In this document: positions 28,983 to 38,510 of the stretch, piece by piece
How positions within the stretch are numbered: position 1 is the first letter of the stretch
Layout of the letters: each line of letters starts with the position of its first letter
The notes under the pieces: model-generated
What the model saw: only the letters and a program-made list of their open reading frames with translations
Told to the model about the DNA's origin: nothing
Databases searched by the model: none
Assembly (NCBI RefSeq): GCF_000967245.1
Contig: NZ_KQ033878.1
Coordinates: 124,001 to 188,000 of the forward strand
Origin: Bombilactobacillus mellis
Lineage (GTDB): Bacteria; Bacillota; Bacilli; Lactobacillales; Lactobacillaceae
DNA length: 64,000 bases
Reading direction: 5' to 3'
Program-made: the position numbers and the translations under genes

Positions 28983-30005
28983 TTGGCCAATTTTTTGGGT
29001 AAACCGAATCATAAATAATTCAAAAAGATATTCCTTATCACCCTGCCCCGACTTCATTTGATAATCCATTTCAAATAATTCGGTTAGGGCCTGCTTTAAC
29101 TTAGCCAGGGAAAATTCTTTCTCATTTTGAATGGCTAACTTAATGCGATAGGGATGCACCTGTAAATAATTAGCCAGTTTTCCGGCAGACATTCCCTGCG
29201 CTGTTAAAATTTTAACCTGCAGCAACAATCTCAGTTGGCTAATAGCCAAAGCTGTTAAGGCAATGGGATCATTTTTTAAAAGTAATAACTGTTGATAATA
29301 AATTTCAGCCTGCCGTAAATTACCCTTTAATAAAGCATTTAGCAGATCAAAAACATTATCATCCAAAGTTTGCGGCACAAGACTCGTGACGGCTTCGAGA
29401 GTAATATGATGTTGATCCATGGCAAAAATATAAAGTTTAGCCAACTGCGAAATTATTAACGTATAATCATTATTACACCGTTGCACCAGCTGTTTTAAGG
29501 CGGCATCTGTAATTGTGAAACCAGCGGCTTTAATCTGTTGTTGGATCGTAGTTAGGGTCTTTTGATAACTTAGTTTAGCAGTATCAATAGTAATAGCCGC
29601 TTTTTCTACTAACTTAGTGATTTTTTTGCGTCGATCCAACTTGTCATAAGGAGCAAAAATAACCAAAACTGTTGTCTCTTGTGGATGTTTTAAATAATCA
29701 ATAAACACATTGAGGTCTTGTTCAATTTTCAAGCTGGACTTATTAGCCTGCAAAAAATATGGATGCGTTAAAAAAATTAATCTTTTGTTACCAAAAAAGG
29801 GCAACGAATTTGCTTCTCCCACCGCCTCGGAAATATCATTTTGTTCTAAATCAAACTCCGCAAAATTCATTGCCGCTTCTTCAGGAGCTAAAATTTTCAT
29901 AAAGGCTTGCCGAGCTTGATCTTGAAGCTGTAATTCTGAGCCTGCTACCAGATATAGCGGCGCTACTTGTTGGCTTAAAGCCGTCGCCAATTCTTGAACT
30001 TTCAT
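28980..30005 (-). CDS. holA: DNA polymerase III subunit delta
   Basis: Clamp-loader subunit that opens the beta clamp; 341 residues from ATG 30005. The N-terminal P-loop-like fold lacks a working Walker A, as usual for delta, and a C-terminal helical collar follows (KLKQALTELFEMDYQMKSGQ). The ATG overlaps the comEC stop (ATGA) and has AAAGGA upstream. A longer start at 30035 would add ten unconserved residues. The comEA-comEC-holA order is widespread in Firmicutes. Confidence 0.93.
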   Translation of the reverse strand: MKVQELATALSQQVAPLYLVAGSELQLQDQARQAFMKILAPEEAAMNFAEFDLEQNDISEAVGEANSLPFFGNKRLIFLTHPYFLQANKSSLKIEQDLNVFIDYLKHPQETTVLVIFAPYDKLDRRKKITKLVEKAAITIDTAKLSYQKTLTTIQQQIKAAGFTITDAALKQLVQRCNNDYTLIISQLAKLYIFAMDQHHITLEAVTSLVPQTLDDNVFDLLNALLKGNLRQAEIYYQQLLLLKNDPIALTALAISQLRLLLQVKILTAQGMSAGKLANYLQVHPYRIKLAIQNEKEFSLAKLKQALTELFEMDYQMKSGQGDKEYLFELFMIRFTQKIGQ

Positions 30006-32248
30006 TTTATCTTTTCCTTTGAAAATAATTGCCATTGTGGTTTGTGCCAGTTACTATATCGCCAAGTCAACATTCCGTGTTCAGCTGTACTGAGAGCTTT
30101 AATTTGTAATTTTTTAAGAGTAGCCATGGTTTCCGGACTCGGATGTCCATAACGATTATGACGACCCGCTGAAATAAGGACTAGTTTAGGCTGAATCATT
30201 TTTAAAAATTGGGGATTACTGGCCGTTTTACTACCATGGTGCCCCGCCTTGAAAAAATCAATCAGGCAAGGCCGCTTAAATAATTTTAACTCATTAGCTT
30301 GATTTAAGTCACCTGTAAAGAGCCATTTAATATTTTGAATTGTAACTAATAAACTTAAAGAATCTTCATTAGTACCAGTAGATAAATGTCGCGGCCAAAG
30401 TACCTTAATTTTGAATTGAGGTGTGATGATGATTTCATCATTGAGATGTAATCGACAAAATTGGACTCTTTTTCTAAATGGATTAAGTTGTCTATTGACC
30501 GCGGCATTATTTTGCATGCCATCCGCAAAACAAACACGACGTACAGGAAATTTTTTTAATAAAACTTGCAAATCTCCAATATGGTCTGCATCTTGATGAC
30601 TTAAAAATACATAATCCAGATGATCAATACCTTGATATTTTAAGTAGGGAATCGTTATTTGTTCCACTCTGTTACTAGAACTATGATAGCGTCCAAATCT
30701 TAATTTGCCGCCTGTATCAATTAAACAAGTTTTACGCCTAAAAGGTGTCGTTAATAATATACTATCACCTTGTCCAATATCAATTAGGGTTACTTGCCCT
30801 GTACTGGGAAAATGATTTCCCACCATTACAAGACAATATCCCAAAAGTAATAAGGTGTACCAGTACTTAGAATGAGAAGAATTAGAAACTACTATTAAAG
30901 TAATAATTACAAAAATCATTGCTACCATCACAGGCAAATGTCCCACTATCAGTTGGGTTTTATTACAATCTGCTAAAGCCGTAACGGGAGCATAGATAAT
31001 ATCAAAAAAACTTTCTAAAATTTGCAGCAACTGCGTACTTTTCTTTATCAATAAACTCAAAAAAGTAAGCGGAATAATTAAATGTTCAAAAAGAGGTGTT
31101 AAAAATATATTAGCTGCAAAAGTTAACCAACCAAAACTATAAGTATGAAAAATAAGTACCGGAGCACTCAAAAAATTAATTAACAGTGAACGCTGCCAAG
31201 CTTTATTTACCCGAATAACAATTAGACCATATGATAATAAGTAACTTAGCTGTCCCGCTAAAGAAAATAACACGTACGGTTCAAACAATGTTTGTCCTAA
31301 TAAAACCAGTGCAAAGCGATCATGCCGTGATATTGGCCAGTGAAAATGACTTTGAATAATTTGAACCATTTGCAAACCACAGGCTCGCCAAACTCCCACT
31401 CCAGATCCAGCAATCACAGCAAACATTGGCAGAAGGAAAAACAAAACCAACTGCACCGACTCTTCGGGAATACGTAAAAAAGAAGTCAATTTGATAAGGA
31501 TTCGTACTAATAAGTAAACATGAAGACCAGAAATGCTAAAAATATGAATTATTCCTAAATTTGTTAAACCGGCTCTTAAGTCCACCTCGCTTGTATCAAA
31601 ATCTCCCAGTAAAAGACTACAGGCATTGATTCTCAACCAGTGGGGTAACTGTTGAAAAGATCGTAACCAGCAATAGCGCAGCAAATGGAGGTAGTCGAGT
31701 AAAGTTTTCCTTGACAGCATTGGCGTTATTGTCATTTTGGGGGCTGTTGCCCGATAATAAATATTTTGTTGTTGATAGTATTTTCGAAAATCGAACTCTC
31801 CTTGATTAGTCGCAGGAGCAATCCGCTGCCATTGCCAGTCCCCTTTAATTTTGAGAACTTGTGCCGGTATATTTTTCTTCTTAGTTATAGAAGAACCAAA
31901 AAGAACCTTTTGGCCATTACTTAAAGTTCCCGTTCCAGAAATCCAGCCCGGTTTTTGCTTAATTTGATCCGGATAAACAATAATTTCTTTATTATGAGGC
32001 AAAGTCAGCTGCGGCTTTTGTCCTAAATAAAATCCAACCCCTATTAACAGCAGCATCTCCAGTAAAACGAAGTAGCGTTGATTTTGCCAAACCGTGAGGA
32101 CTAATAACGCTAATAGTATTAACCACGGCCAAGAGAAAGAATTAACTAAAATTGCCAGTGTCAATTGCAAGGCAAGCACCGGAAAAATGTACCAACCCCG
32201 GTTATCAAACTGTGAGCTGCGATTTAATTTTAGCAAAAGTCTTCTCAC
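30002..32248 (-). CDS. comEC: DNA internalization channel protein ComEC/Rec2
   Basis: Membrane protein that carries single-stranded DNA into the cell in natural transformation; 748 residues. It has an N-terminal domain (DUF4131-like), a multi-span competence domain (about 200-480, with GLTNLGIIHIFSISGLHVYL), and a C-terminal metallo-beta-lactamase-like domain (QGDSILL, LSHQDADHIGDL, KAGHHGSK). The frame is full length, so it is not a degenerate remnant. GTG start at 32248 overlaps comEA by 44 bases; a TTG at 32236 has a better-spaced GGTGAG. Whether the organism takes up DNA is unknown. Confidence 0.93.
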   Translation of the reverse strand: MRRLLLKLNRSSQFDNRGWYIFPVLALQLTLAILVNSFSWPWLILLALLVLTVWQNQRYFVLLEMLLLIGVGFYLGQKPQLTLPHNKEIIVYPDQIKQKPGWISGTGTLSNGQKVLFGSSITKKKNIPAQVLKIKGDWQWQRIAPATNQGEFDFRKYYQQQNIYYRATAPKMTITPMLSRKTLLDYLHLLRYCWLRSFQQLPHWLRINACSLLLGDFDTSEVDLRAGLTNLGIIHIFSISGLHVYLLVRILIKLTSFLRIPEESVQLVLFFLLPMFAVIAGSGVGVWRACGLQMVQIIQSHFHWPISRHDRFALVLLGQTLFEPYVLFSLAGQLSYLLSYGLIVIRVNKAWQRSLLINFLSAPVLIFHTYSFGWLTFAANIFLTPLFEHLIIPLTFLSLLIKKSTQLLQILESFFDIIYAPVTALADCNKTQLIVGHLPVMVAMIFVIITLIVVSNSSHSKYWYTLLLLGYCLVMVGNHFPSTGQVTLIDIGQGDSILLTTPFRRKTCLIDTGGKLRFGRYHSSSNRVEQITIPYLKYQGIDHLDYVFLSHQDADHIGDLQVLLKKFPVRRVCFADGMQNNAAVNRQLNPFRKRVQFCRLHLNDEIIITPQFKIKVLWPRHLSTGTNEDSLSLLVTIQNIKWLFTGDLNQANELKLFKRPCLIDFFKAGHHGSKTASNPQFLKMIQPKLVLISAGRHNRYGHPSPETMATLKKLQIKALSTAEHGMLTWRYSNWHKPQWQLFSKEKIK

Positions 32249-32834
32249 CGATACCCTGCACCTCGGTTAAATCTTCAATTTTAGAAAAACTGCCCTTTTC
32301 TTGACGATATTGAATAATCAATTCAGCTTTTTTTGGACCTACTCCGGGCAAATTTTGTAATTCAGTAACATCGGCAGTATTTAAGTTAATCGTTTTGGTG
32401 TCGGCTGGGGAACTGTCGGTATTGGCAGAAGTAGTCTGAGCCGTATTGGATGCTGTTGAACTATTATTTTTATCCGGAACAAAAACTTGGCTTTGATCAT
32501 GCAATTTTTGAGCTTGATTAATTGCACTTGTATCAGCTTGTTCAGTCAAACCACCGGCATGCTGGATGGCATCATAGACTCTGGCTGTCGTCAACAAGCG
32601 ATAAACTCCCGGTTTATTAACCGCACCTTCAACATCGACAATTAACCATTTACTAGTGGCCGTTTTTGTCGGTTTAGAAGCTGATTTTTGTGCAGTTTTA
32701 GAAGAATTGACAGTCAGATCATCATTATTCACTGAAGGAGCCGGCCATAGTTGCCACAGAGCCAAGATTGTTACCAGTATTACCAGACTAACCAGCTTAA
32801 TATGTTCTTTTAACCATTGCCAAATTTGCTTCAT
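32205..32834 (-). CDS. comEA: Competence protein ComEA (DNA receptor)
   Basis: Surface DNA-binding protein of 209 residues. It has an N-terminal membrane anchor (about 10-32), a SLBB-type domain (IVDVEGAVNKPGVYRLL), a Thr/Ser/Asn-rich linker and a C-terminal helix-hairpin-helix pair (LQNLPGVGPKKAELII and VQGIGEKTFAKI) that binds DNA. ATG 32834 is preferred to the upstream start at 32867 because GGTGAT lies six bases before it and the longer form runs into a terminator hairpin. First gene of comEA-comEC-holA. Confidence 0.93.
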   Translation of the reverse strand: MKQIWQWLKEHIKLVSLVILVTILALWQLWPAPSVNNDDLTVNSSKTAQKSASKPTKTATSKWLIVDVEGAVNKPGVYRLLTTARVYDAIQHAGGLTEQADTSAINQAQKLHDQSQVFVPDKNNSSTASNTAQTTSANTDSSPADTKTINLNTADVTELQNLPGVGPKKAELIIQYRQEKGSFSKIEDLTEVQGIGEKTFAKIKSQLTV

Positions 32835-32858
32835 TTTTATCACCCATTTATAATTACC

Positions 32859-32889
32859 AAAAAACACACCAATTATTGGTGTGTTTTTA
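32859..32889 (-). terminator. Terminator between sepM and comEA
   Basis: AAAACACACCAAT pairs with ATTGGTGTGTTTT, with T runs on the minus strand. The sepM stop at 32873 lies inside it. Only 25 bases remain before comEA, so the comEA operon must be reached by read-through or start from a promoter in or near the hairpin. Confidence 0.85.
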
Positions 32890-33907
32890 AATAATTATAG
32901 GCATCATCAAGGCTCTTAACAGGCACAATTTTCATTTTAGTGTTTAAACGAGCAGCGGCCTTTTTAGCAATTGTATAATTATTTTCATAATGGGGATCTA
33001 CTTTTAAAATCTTCTTGGTCACGCGATCATTTGGTGCAAAGAAAATCTGCGCATGTTCGCGATTAGCCGCGTAGACTTTTTTGTCAATACCACCAATTGG
33101 CCCCACTTTACCTTGAGAATTAATTGTACCCGTTCCGGCAATTTTACGGCCCCTTGTTAGATTCTGCTTAGTTAATTGTGAATAAATCTGTAAACTAAAC
33201 ATTAAACCGGCCGAAGGACCGCCAATATCACCTGCATTAATTGCTACCTTCGGGGTAGTCCGAATTCTAACATGATCAACTAAACTAATTCCTAAACCAG
33301 GACGTCGCGGATGAGTCATTGCCATGAGCTTCTGTTTCGTTTGATGGGTTTTACCGTGGCGCTGATATTTCACAGTTACTAATTGGTTAACCTTTTGGGC
33401 TTTAACATATTTAATAAAGGCTTGCGAACTGGAAAAGCGATGACCGTCAATTTCTGAAACAGTATCTCCTACCTGCAAATGGCCCTTAAAATGAGAATTT
33501 TTGAGAAAAGACATGACATAAATACCTAAATATTCTTTAGTATAAGAGCGGTGTGCTTTCTTAAAAGCGGCTTCGATGGCACTATTGCTGGCATTTTCCA
33601 TAAAATAGTTTTGCATTTGTAAATACTCTTTGGTATTATCACCAGCCATAACTTCCTGTCGGGGTTCAATGTCATGAAAAGGAGTACAAGCAGCCCAGAT
33701 CAGCGATAAAGGTGTTGCCGAAGATAATTCAACTGTAGTAAATAAAAATTTACCTGCCCGTTGATCATGATGCTGATTGACAGTAATACTATCAGCAGTA
33801 GGCTGCGCAGACCCGGGCGACTCAATAAAAAACGGCAAAGGTAAAAATAAAGCCACCAACAACACAAGAATACTAACTATTACTATTAATTTGCGATGCT
33901 TTTTCAT
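32873..33907 (-). CDS. sepM: SepM/YlbL-type PDZ-Lon serine protease
   Basis: Membrane-anchored protease of 344 residues. It has an N-terminal membrane segment (residues 8-28), a PDZ domain (about 120-200, GHLQVGDTVSEIDG) and a Lon-type (S16) catalytic domain with the Ser in GGPSAGLMFS and the Lys in GGIDKKVYAA. In streptococci SepM trims competence peptide; here only the fold is shown and no peptide gene is nearby. Its ATG overlaps the coaD stop. The ylbG-rsmD-coaD-ylbL order matches Bacillus. Confidence 0.9.
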   Translation of the reverse strand: MKKHRKLIVIVSILVLLVALFLPLPFFIESPGSAQPTADSITVNQHHDQRAGKFLFTTVELSSATPLSLIWAACTPFHDIEPRQEVMAGDNTKEYLQMQNYFMENASNSAIEAAFKKAHRSYTKEYLGIYVMSFLKNSHFKGHLQVGDTVSEIDGHRFSSSQAFIKYVKAQKVNQLVTVKYQRHGKTHQTKQKLMAMTHPRRPGLGISLVDHVRIRTTPKVAINAGDIGGPSAGLMFSLQIYSQLTKQNLTRGRKIAGTGTINSQGKVGPIGGIDKKVYAANREHAQIFFAPNDRVTKKILKVDPHYENNYTIAKKAAARLNTKMKIVPVKSLDDAYNYLKTHQ

Positions 33908-34407
33908 AGATTCTTCCCTAATTTTTGATGTAAGGCCACTGCTACAGGTTGAGGTACTAAATCTGTAATTTGACCGCCATATTTAGCTACTTCTTTAATC
34001 ATACTAGAAGCTATAAACATATATTCCGGTTTGGCCGTTAAGTAAACTGTTTCCAAATCAGAAGCCTGGAGGCTATTAATCTGTTGCATAGAGATCTCAT
34101 AATTCCAGTCCGCAGTCGTTCGTATCCCCCGTACTAAAAAATGAGCTCCTAACTCTTTTGCTACCTCAGCTACTAATTTATCCGCAGCCACTTTAACTTG
34201 AATATTATCACAAGTTAGTGTTTGTAGCGAAGCTTCCACTAATTCTTTTTTCTCTGCAAAAGTAAATAGATAATTTTTACTAGTATTATTCATCAAAACC
34301 ACATAGAGCTGATCAAATAAATTACTGGCTCGTTGAATAATATCTAAATGACCATTAGTAATTGGATCAAAACTTCCTGCATAAATACCAATTTTTTTAT
34401 CAACCAT
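33904..34407 (-). CDS. coaD: Phosphopantetheine adenylyltransferase
   Basis: Penultimate step of coenzyme A synthesis, adding AMP to 4'-phosphopantetheine. It has 167 residues from ATG 34407. The nucleotidyltransferase motif GSFDPITNGHLD is near 10-21, and the ISS-type motif appears as IASSMIKE near 130. GGTGAT precedes the chosen ATG; the longer reading to 34470 would cover most of the rsmD end. It overlaps rsmD by eight bases and sepM by four. Confidence 0.95.
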   Translation of the reverse strand: MVDKKIGIYAGSFDPITNGHLDIIQRASNLFDQLYVVLMNNTSKNYLFTFAEKKELVEASLQTLTCDNIQVKVAADKLVAEVAKELGAHFLVRGIRTTADWNYEISMQQINSLQASDLETVYLTAKPEYMFIASSMIKEVAKYGGQITDLVPQPVAVALHQKLGKNL

Positions 34408-34969
34408 TACTGTTATCACCCTGATATTGCCAAATTTCGATATAAGTTTGTCCATATTGTTTTGCGGCAATTAATAAACAATCATCACGACGCTCAGCTT
34501 GTAAACTATAGTCCGTCTCCAATAAAATCAAAGCTTGCGGCCTTAGCAACTTTTGTTCAATAAAAGCTTGAACAATAGCGGGATTAAGGTGCTGCAGATA
34601 AGGTGGATCTAAAAACAGTAAATCAAATTGAATTTGCTGCTGTTCAAACTGGCGCATAGCCTGCTGATAACTCACAGGCCAAATTGTAAACCGCTCTGGC
34701 TCACGAGTCTTTTGGACATTACTTTTAATAACCTTAATAGCTGCACGATTTTTATCAATTAAATAGACTTGGGCCAGTCCACGCGAAACCGCCTCAATGC
34801 CCAAAGCCCCACTACCGGCAAACAAATCTACTCCCACCATTGAAGGTGATAAATAAGGATTTAACATATCAAACATTGCTTCCTTAACCTTGGCGGCAGT
34901 AGGCCTGGTAGTACGACCTGTAATAGTTTTTAAGGCCAAGCCCCGCATTTTACCCGCAATTACTCGCAT
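34400..34969 (-). CDS. rsmD: 16S rRNA (guanine-966-N2)-methyltransferase
   Basis: SAM-dependent methyltransferase of 189 residues. It starts MRVIAGKMRGLALKTITGRT (family signature), with the SAM site VDLFAGSGALGIEA near 47-60 and the catalytic DPPY in LLFLDPPYLQ near 120. Overlaps both ylbG upstream and coaD downstream, so translation is coupled. Confidence 0.95.
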   Translation of the reverse strand: MRVIAGKMRGLALKTITGRTTRPTAAKVKEAMFDMLNPYLSPSMVGVDLFAGSGALGIEAVSRGLAQVYLIDKNRAAIKVIKSNVQKTREPERFTIWPVSYQQAMRQFEQQQIQFDLLFLDPPYLQHLNPAIVQAFIEQKLLRPQALILLETDYSLQAERRDDCLLIAAKQYGQTYIEIWQYQGDNSNG

Positions 34970-35247
34970 TGATGATTCTCCATATTACTTATATTATGCA
35001 AATTAGCAATCTGTTCTTCACTGTAATCCGTTTTTAAATCTTGCCGTGGTGATAACTCCACATCTTTCACAAAAGCCAGTTGCGCAATTTGGGCCATTTT
35101 TTCTTCCGCTTGCGCACTGTTAACATACATAATAACGTATTTCATTTTAAAAGAAACATAAATGATGGTTCCAAAACGGCGTAATTTTTTACATAAACGT
35201 CCATTGGTTAACCAAACTATTATTTCTTGACGTGCCGTCAACTCCAT
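34960..35247 (-). CDS. ylbG: YlbG family protein (DUF2129)
   Basis: A 95-residue protein. RQEIIVWLTNGRLCKKLRRFG and YVIMYVNSAQAEEKM match the DUF2129 family, which sits beside rsmD in Bacillus and lactobacilli. Its role is unknown. Its stop overlaps the rsmD start by ten bases. Confidence 0.88.
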   Translation of the reverse strand: MELTARQEIIVWLTNGRLCKKLRRFGTIIYVSFKMKYVIMYVNSAQAEEKMAQIAQLAFVKDVELSPRQDLKTDYSEEQIANLHNISNMENHQCE

Positions 35248-35264
35248 AAAATTGCTCTTCCTTT

Positions 35265-36443
35265 TTAACTTAAATGTTCAAATTTACGTAAATTAACCGA
35301 TACATTCAAGGCAATACCAATACAACAGGATAAAACCAGTATACTGGAACCGCCATAACTAATAAAGGGTAAGGTAACACCCGTGATGGGTAGAATTCCG
35401 AGTACTCCTCCAACATTAAAAAAGGTTTGAACAAATAAAATAGCCGCTATTCCATAATTTAATAACGAAAAATAAACCTTTTTAGTCCGTAAACCCAGAT
35501 ATACAATTCGAGCAATCAGAATAAATAACAGGCCCAAAACAATGATTACTCCGACCACACCTAATTCCTCACTAGTTATTGCTAAAATAAAATCAGTATA
35601 TGGCTCTGGCAAATAACCTAATTTTTGAATGCTGTTACCTAATCCTCGTCCTAATAAGCCACCATTATTAATGGCATAGTAGGAATTAACTAATTGTGAT
35701 CCTCCTGTTTTTTCTAATTGAAAAGGATGGTAAAAAGCTAAAAGCCGCTGCATTTGGTAAGTTGAAACAACCCCGCCCGTTAAAGCTTGGTGCTTAAACC
35801 AAAAATAACCACCAACAAAAACAGATAACAAGACTAGAACAGTCCCAAAAGCATATTTTAGTTCCATTCCTGAAGCAAAGGACATTAATAACATAATGGC
35901 CGCCAGAGAAGCAGCTCCCCCTAAATCAGGTTGTTTCAAAGTTAGAATAATAATAAAACTGGTTAAAATTAAGGGCGGCAAAATCTCCTTCATCATTTCT
36001 TTAAAGGGCAGTTGCCGAATACGCAGCATCCTTTGACTATAGATTTTAGATAAATATAGAACTAAAGCCAATTTAGCTAATTCCAAGGGTTGAATATTTA
36101 TCGGTCCTAAAGGGATCCACGCGGCGGCTCCATTCACTGCTATAGAGGGAACAAAATGCTTTAAAACCAACAAAAATATTAACAAACCCATTACGGATAA
36201 CAAAAAGAACTGGACAAAAAATTTGGTTTGTAAAGCATTAATCTTTAAAAGATAGAAAAAAGCACATAAAAATATCCCCATCACAACAAAAAGTAATTGT
36301 CGTTTAAGATAAGTTGTACTTTTCAATCCTTGCAAAACAGCTGCATTGGAACTAGCAGAGTAGACCATGACAATTCCGATAGCAGTTAGCAATAAAAATG
36401 GAATGAGAATCCAATAATCAATATTTTTTAATTTGATTTTCAC
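35265..36443 (-). CDS. ftsW: FtsW/RodA/SpoVE family peptidoglycan polymerase
   Basis: SEDS-family glycosyltransferase that polymerises lipid II, working with a class B penicillin-binding protein. It has 392 residues and about ten membrane segments. VYSASSNAA, the catalytic-loop region LKQPDLGGA and the late PFISYGGSS motif are present. GTG 36443 is chosen: AGGGG lies about eight bases upstream, and a -10 TATAAT at 36476-36481 covers the alternative TTG start at 36476. FtsW rather than RodA is favoured by synteny with ylbG; sequence alone does not settle it. Confidence 0.87.
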   Translation of the reverse strand: MKIKLKNIDYWILIPFLLLTAIGIVMVYSASSNAAVLQGLKSTTYLKRQLLFVVMGIFLCAFFYLLKINALQTKFFVQFFLLSVMGLLIFLLVLKHFVPSIAVNGAAAWIPLGPINIQPLELAKLALVLYLSKIYSQRMLRIRQLPFKEMMKEILPPLILTSFIIILTLKQPDLGGAASLAAIMLLMSFASGMELKYAFGTVLVLLSVFVGGYFWFKHQALTGGVVSTYQMQRLLAFYHPFQLEKTGGSQLVNSYYAINNGGLLGRGLGNSIQKLGYLPEPYTDFILAITSEELGVVGVIIVLGLLFILIARIVYLGLRTKKVYFSLLNYGIAAILFVQTFFNVGGVLGILPITGVTLPFISYGGSSILVLSCCIGIALNVSVNLRKFEHLS

Positions 36444-36546
36444 TACCAAAACCCCTATCGATTCTATTGGCTTCAATTATAACATTCAATTATGAGAATA
36501 ACATAATCAATGACTAACCAAATTAAGTCGGCACCCAATAATTACT

Positions 36547-36581
36547 AAGAAACTGGAACAAAAATTGTTCCAGTTTCTTTA
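36547..36581 (-). terminator. Terminator of typA
   Basis: A 15-bp perfect stem (AAGAAACTGGAACAA with its complement) around a 3-nt loop, with a short T-rich tail on the minus strand. Confidence 0.9.
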
Positions 36582-36588
36582 ATTAATA

Positions 36589-38427
36589 TTATTTACCGGC
36601 TTTTCGCTTTTTATCAGCCTTACGCCGTTCATTAGTATTTAAAATTTTCTTTCGTAAGCGAATACTCTGCGGTGTAACTTCACAATATTCTGTCTCATTC
36701 AAAAATTCAATTGATTGTTCTAAGGACATTTTCCGAGGAGTTTTAATTGCAGCTGCGTGATCTTTTCCAGAAGCTCTCGTATTAGTCAGGTTTTTACCTT
36801 TAGTAACATTCACTGCGATATCTTGATCCCGACTACTTTCGCCCACAATCATGCCTTCATAAACATCTACTCCAGCGCCAATAAACAATTGGCCCCGATC
36901 TTCTACTGATTGTAAACTATAAGTTGTTGATGAACCCTGATTAATGGAAACTAAGGCTCCCGAGCGCCGTCCCGGTTCCCAATTTTTAATTACTGGCAAA
37001 TACTGTTCAAAAGTATGATTCATAATCCCATAGCCACCAGTTTGGGACATAAATTCTGAAGAATAACCGATTAAGCCACGTGAAGGTGTTAAAAATACTA
37101 AGCGAGTTTGTCCATTGCCAGTACTTTCCATATTTTTCATTTCACCTTTACGCTGAGCCATTGAATCAATAATTGCTCCGACATACTCATCCGGAGTATC
37201 AATCTGAACCGATTCAAAAGGCTCACAGGTTTTGCCATCAATTTCTTTATAAATAACCTCAGGTCTTGATAATTGCAACTCAAAACCTTCACGGCGCATT
37301 TCTTCAACTAAAATAGATAGGTGCAATTCGCCACGACCGGAAACAATCCAAGCTCCAGCTACTCCAGCATCTTCAACCCGCAAAGAAACGTCAGTCTGTA
37401 ATTGTTCTTCCAAGCGATCCTCAATCTTACGTGCCGTAACTTTATCACCTTCACGTCCCGCAAAAGGTGAATCATTTTGTAAAAATGTCATTCGTAAAGT
37501 TGGCGGATCTATTCTTAAGATTGGCAGGGCCTCAGGATGGTCAATCGGTGCTACCGTTTCTCCCACAAAAATATCTTCCATTCCGGATAATCCAATCAGA
37601 TCACCGGCTTTAGCTTCTTGAATTTCTACTCGTTTCAAGCCAAAGAAACCAAACATTTTGGTAACTCGAAAATTCTGTTTACTGCCGTCTAATTTTAATA
37701 CTGAAACCTGATCGCCGATTTTTATCTTACCGCGAAAAACTCGTCCAATTCCGATACGACCAACATAATCATTGTAATCCAGCATCGCCACCTGAAATTG
37801 AAGCGGTTCATCACTATTATCAATTGGTGCAGGAATAGTTTTAATGATTGTATCAAAAATTGGGTCCATTGTATGTTCTTGAGTCGCTGGATCTTCATCA
37901 TAACTGGAAGTCCCATTCACAGCTGAAGCAAATACTACAGGAAAATCTAATTGGTCTTCATCAGCACCTAAATCAATAAACAAATTTAAAACTTCATCGA
38001 CTACTTCTGCTGGTCGAGCCCCGCTACGGTCAATCTTATTAATAACCACAATCGGGGTTAAATGTTGTTCCAAAGCCTTTTTTAACACAAAACGGGTTTG
38101 CGGCATGGTACCTTCATAAGCATCAACCACCAGTAAGACACCATCAACCATCTTCATAATACGTTCTACTTCGCCACCAAAATCAGCGTGTCCTGGAGTA
38201 TCCAAAATATTAATTTTAGTTCCTTTATAGTCCACAGCGGTATTCTTGGATAAAATAGTAATTCCACGTTCTTTTTCGATGGCATTTGAATCTAATGCAC
38301 GATCACTAATCTCCATATGTTCAGGAAGAGTATCAGATTGTTTTAAAAGTTCATTAACTAATGTAGTTTTACCATGATCAACGTGTGCTATAATGGCAAT
38401 ATTACGAATATCTTCTCTTCTTTTCAA
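36589..38427 (-). CDS. typA: Translational GTPase TypA/BipA
   Basis: Ribosome-binding GTPase involved in ribosome assembly and stress growth; 613 residues. [23 protein letters not shown] and NKIDR are intact, followed by EF-G-like domains and a unique basic C-terminus. The start is TTG 38427, giving [20 protein letters not shown] after fMet; GGAAGGAAG lies about eight to ten bases upstream. A longer frame to 38502 would run into the terminator hairpin of the upstream gene and is rejected. Confidence 0.96.
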   Translation of the reverse strand: MKRREDIRNIAIIAHVDHGKTTLVNELLKQSDTLPEHMEISDRALDSNAIEKERGITILSKNTAVDYKGTKINILDTPGHADFGGEVERIMKMVDGVLLVVDAYEGTMPQTRFVLKKALEQHLTPIVVINKIDRSGARPAEVVDEVLNLFIDLGADEDQLDFPVVFASAVNGTSSYDEDPATQEHTMDPIFDTIIKTIPAPIDNSDEPLQFQVAMLDYNDYVGRIGIGRVFRGKIKIGDQVSVLKLDGSKQNFRVTKMFGFFGLKRVEIQEAKAGDLIGLSGMEDIFVGETVAPIDHPEALPILRIDPPTLRMTFLQNDSPFAGREGDKVTARKIEDRLEEQLQTDVSLRVEDAGVAGAWIVSGRGELHLSILVEEMRREGFELQLSRPEVIYKEIDGKTCEPFESVQIDTPDEYVGAIIDSMAQRKGEMKNMESTGNGQTRLVFLTPSRGLIGYSSEFMSQTGGYGIMNHTFEQYLPVIKNWEPGRRSGALVSINQGSSTTYSLQSVEDRGQLFIGAGVDVYEGMIVGESSRDQDIAVNVTKGKNLTNTRASGKDHAAAIKTPRKMSLEQSIEFLNETEYCEVTPQSIRLRKKILNTNERRKADKKRKAGK

Positions 38428-38475
38428 TGTTTTGCTTCCTTCCGTACAATTCTTGTCAGTCCTGTATTTGTGTAT

Positions 38476-38510
38476 AAAAAAGCTGTGATTGGTTGCAATC
38501 ACAGCTTTTT
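38476..38510 (-). terminator. Terminator of the inositol-phosphatase gene
   Basis: AAAAAGCTGTGATTG pairs with CAATCACAGCTTTTT around a 4-nt loop, followed by a T run on the minus strand. It contains the stop of the phosphatase gene and separates it from typA. Confidence 0.93.

Noticed and set aside
32835-32860. Competence (cin-box type) promoter before comEA
   Set aside because: No match to the known sigX box TACGAATA was seen; only a weak TATAAA-like word.
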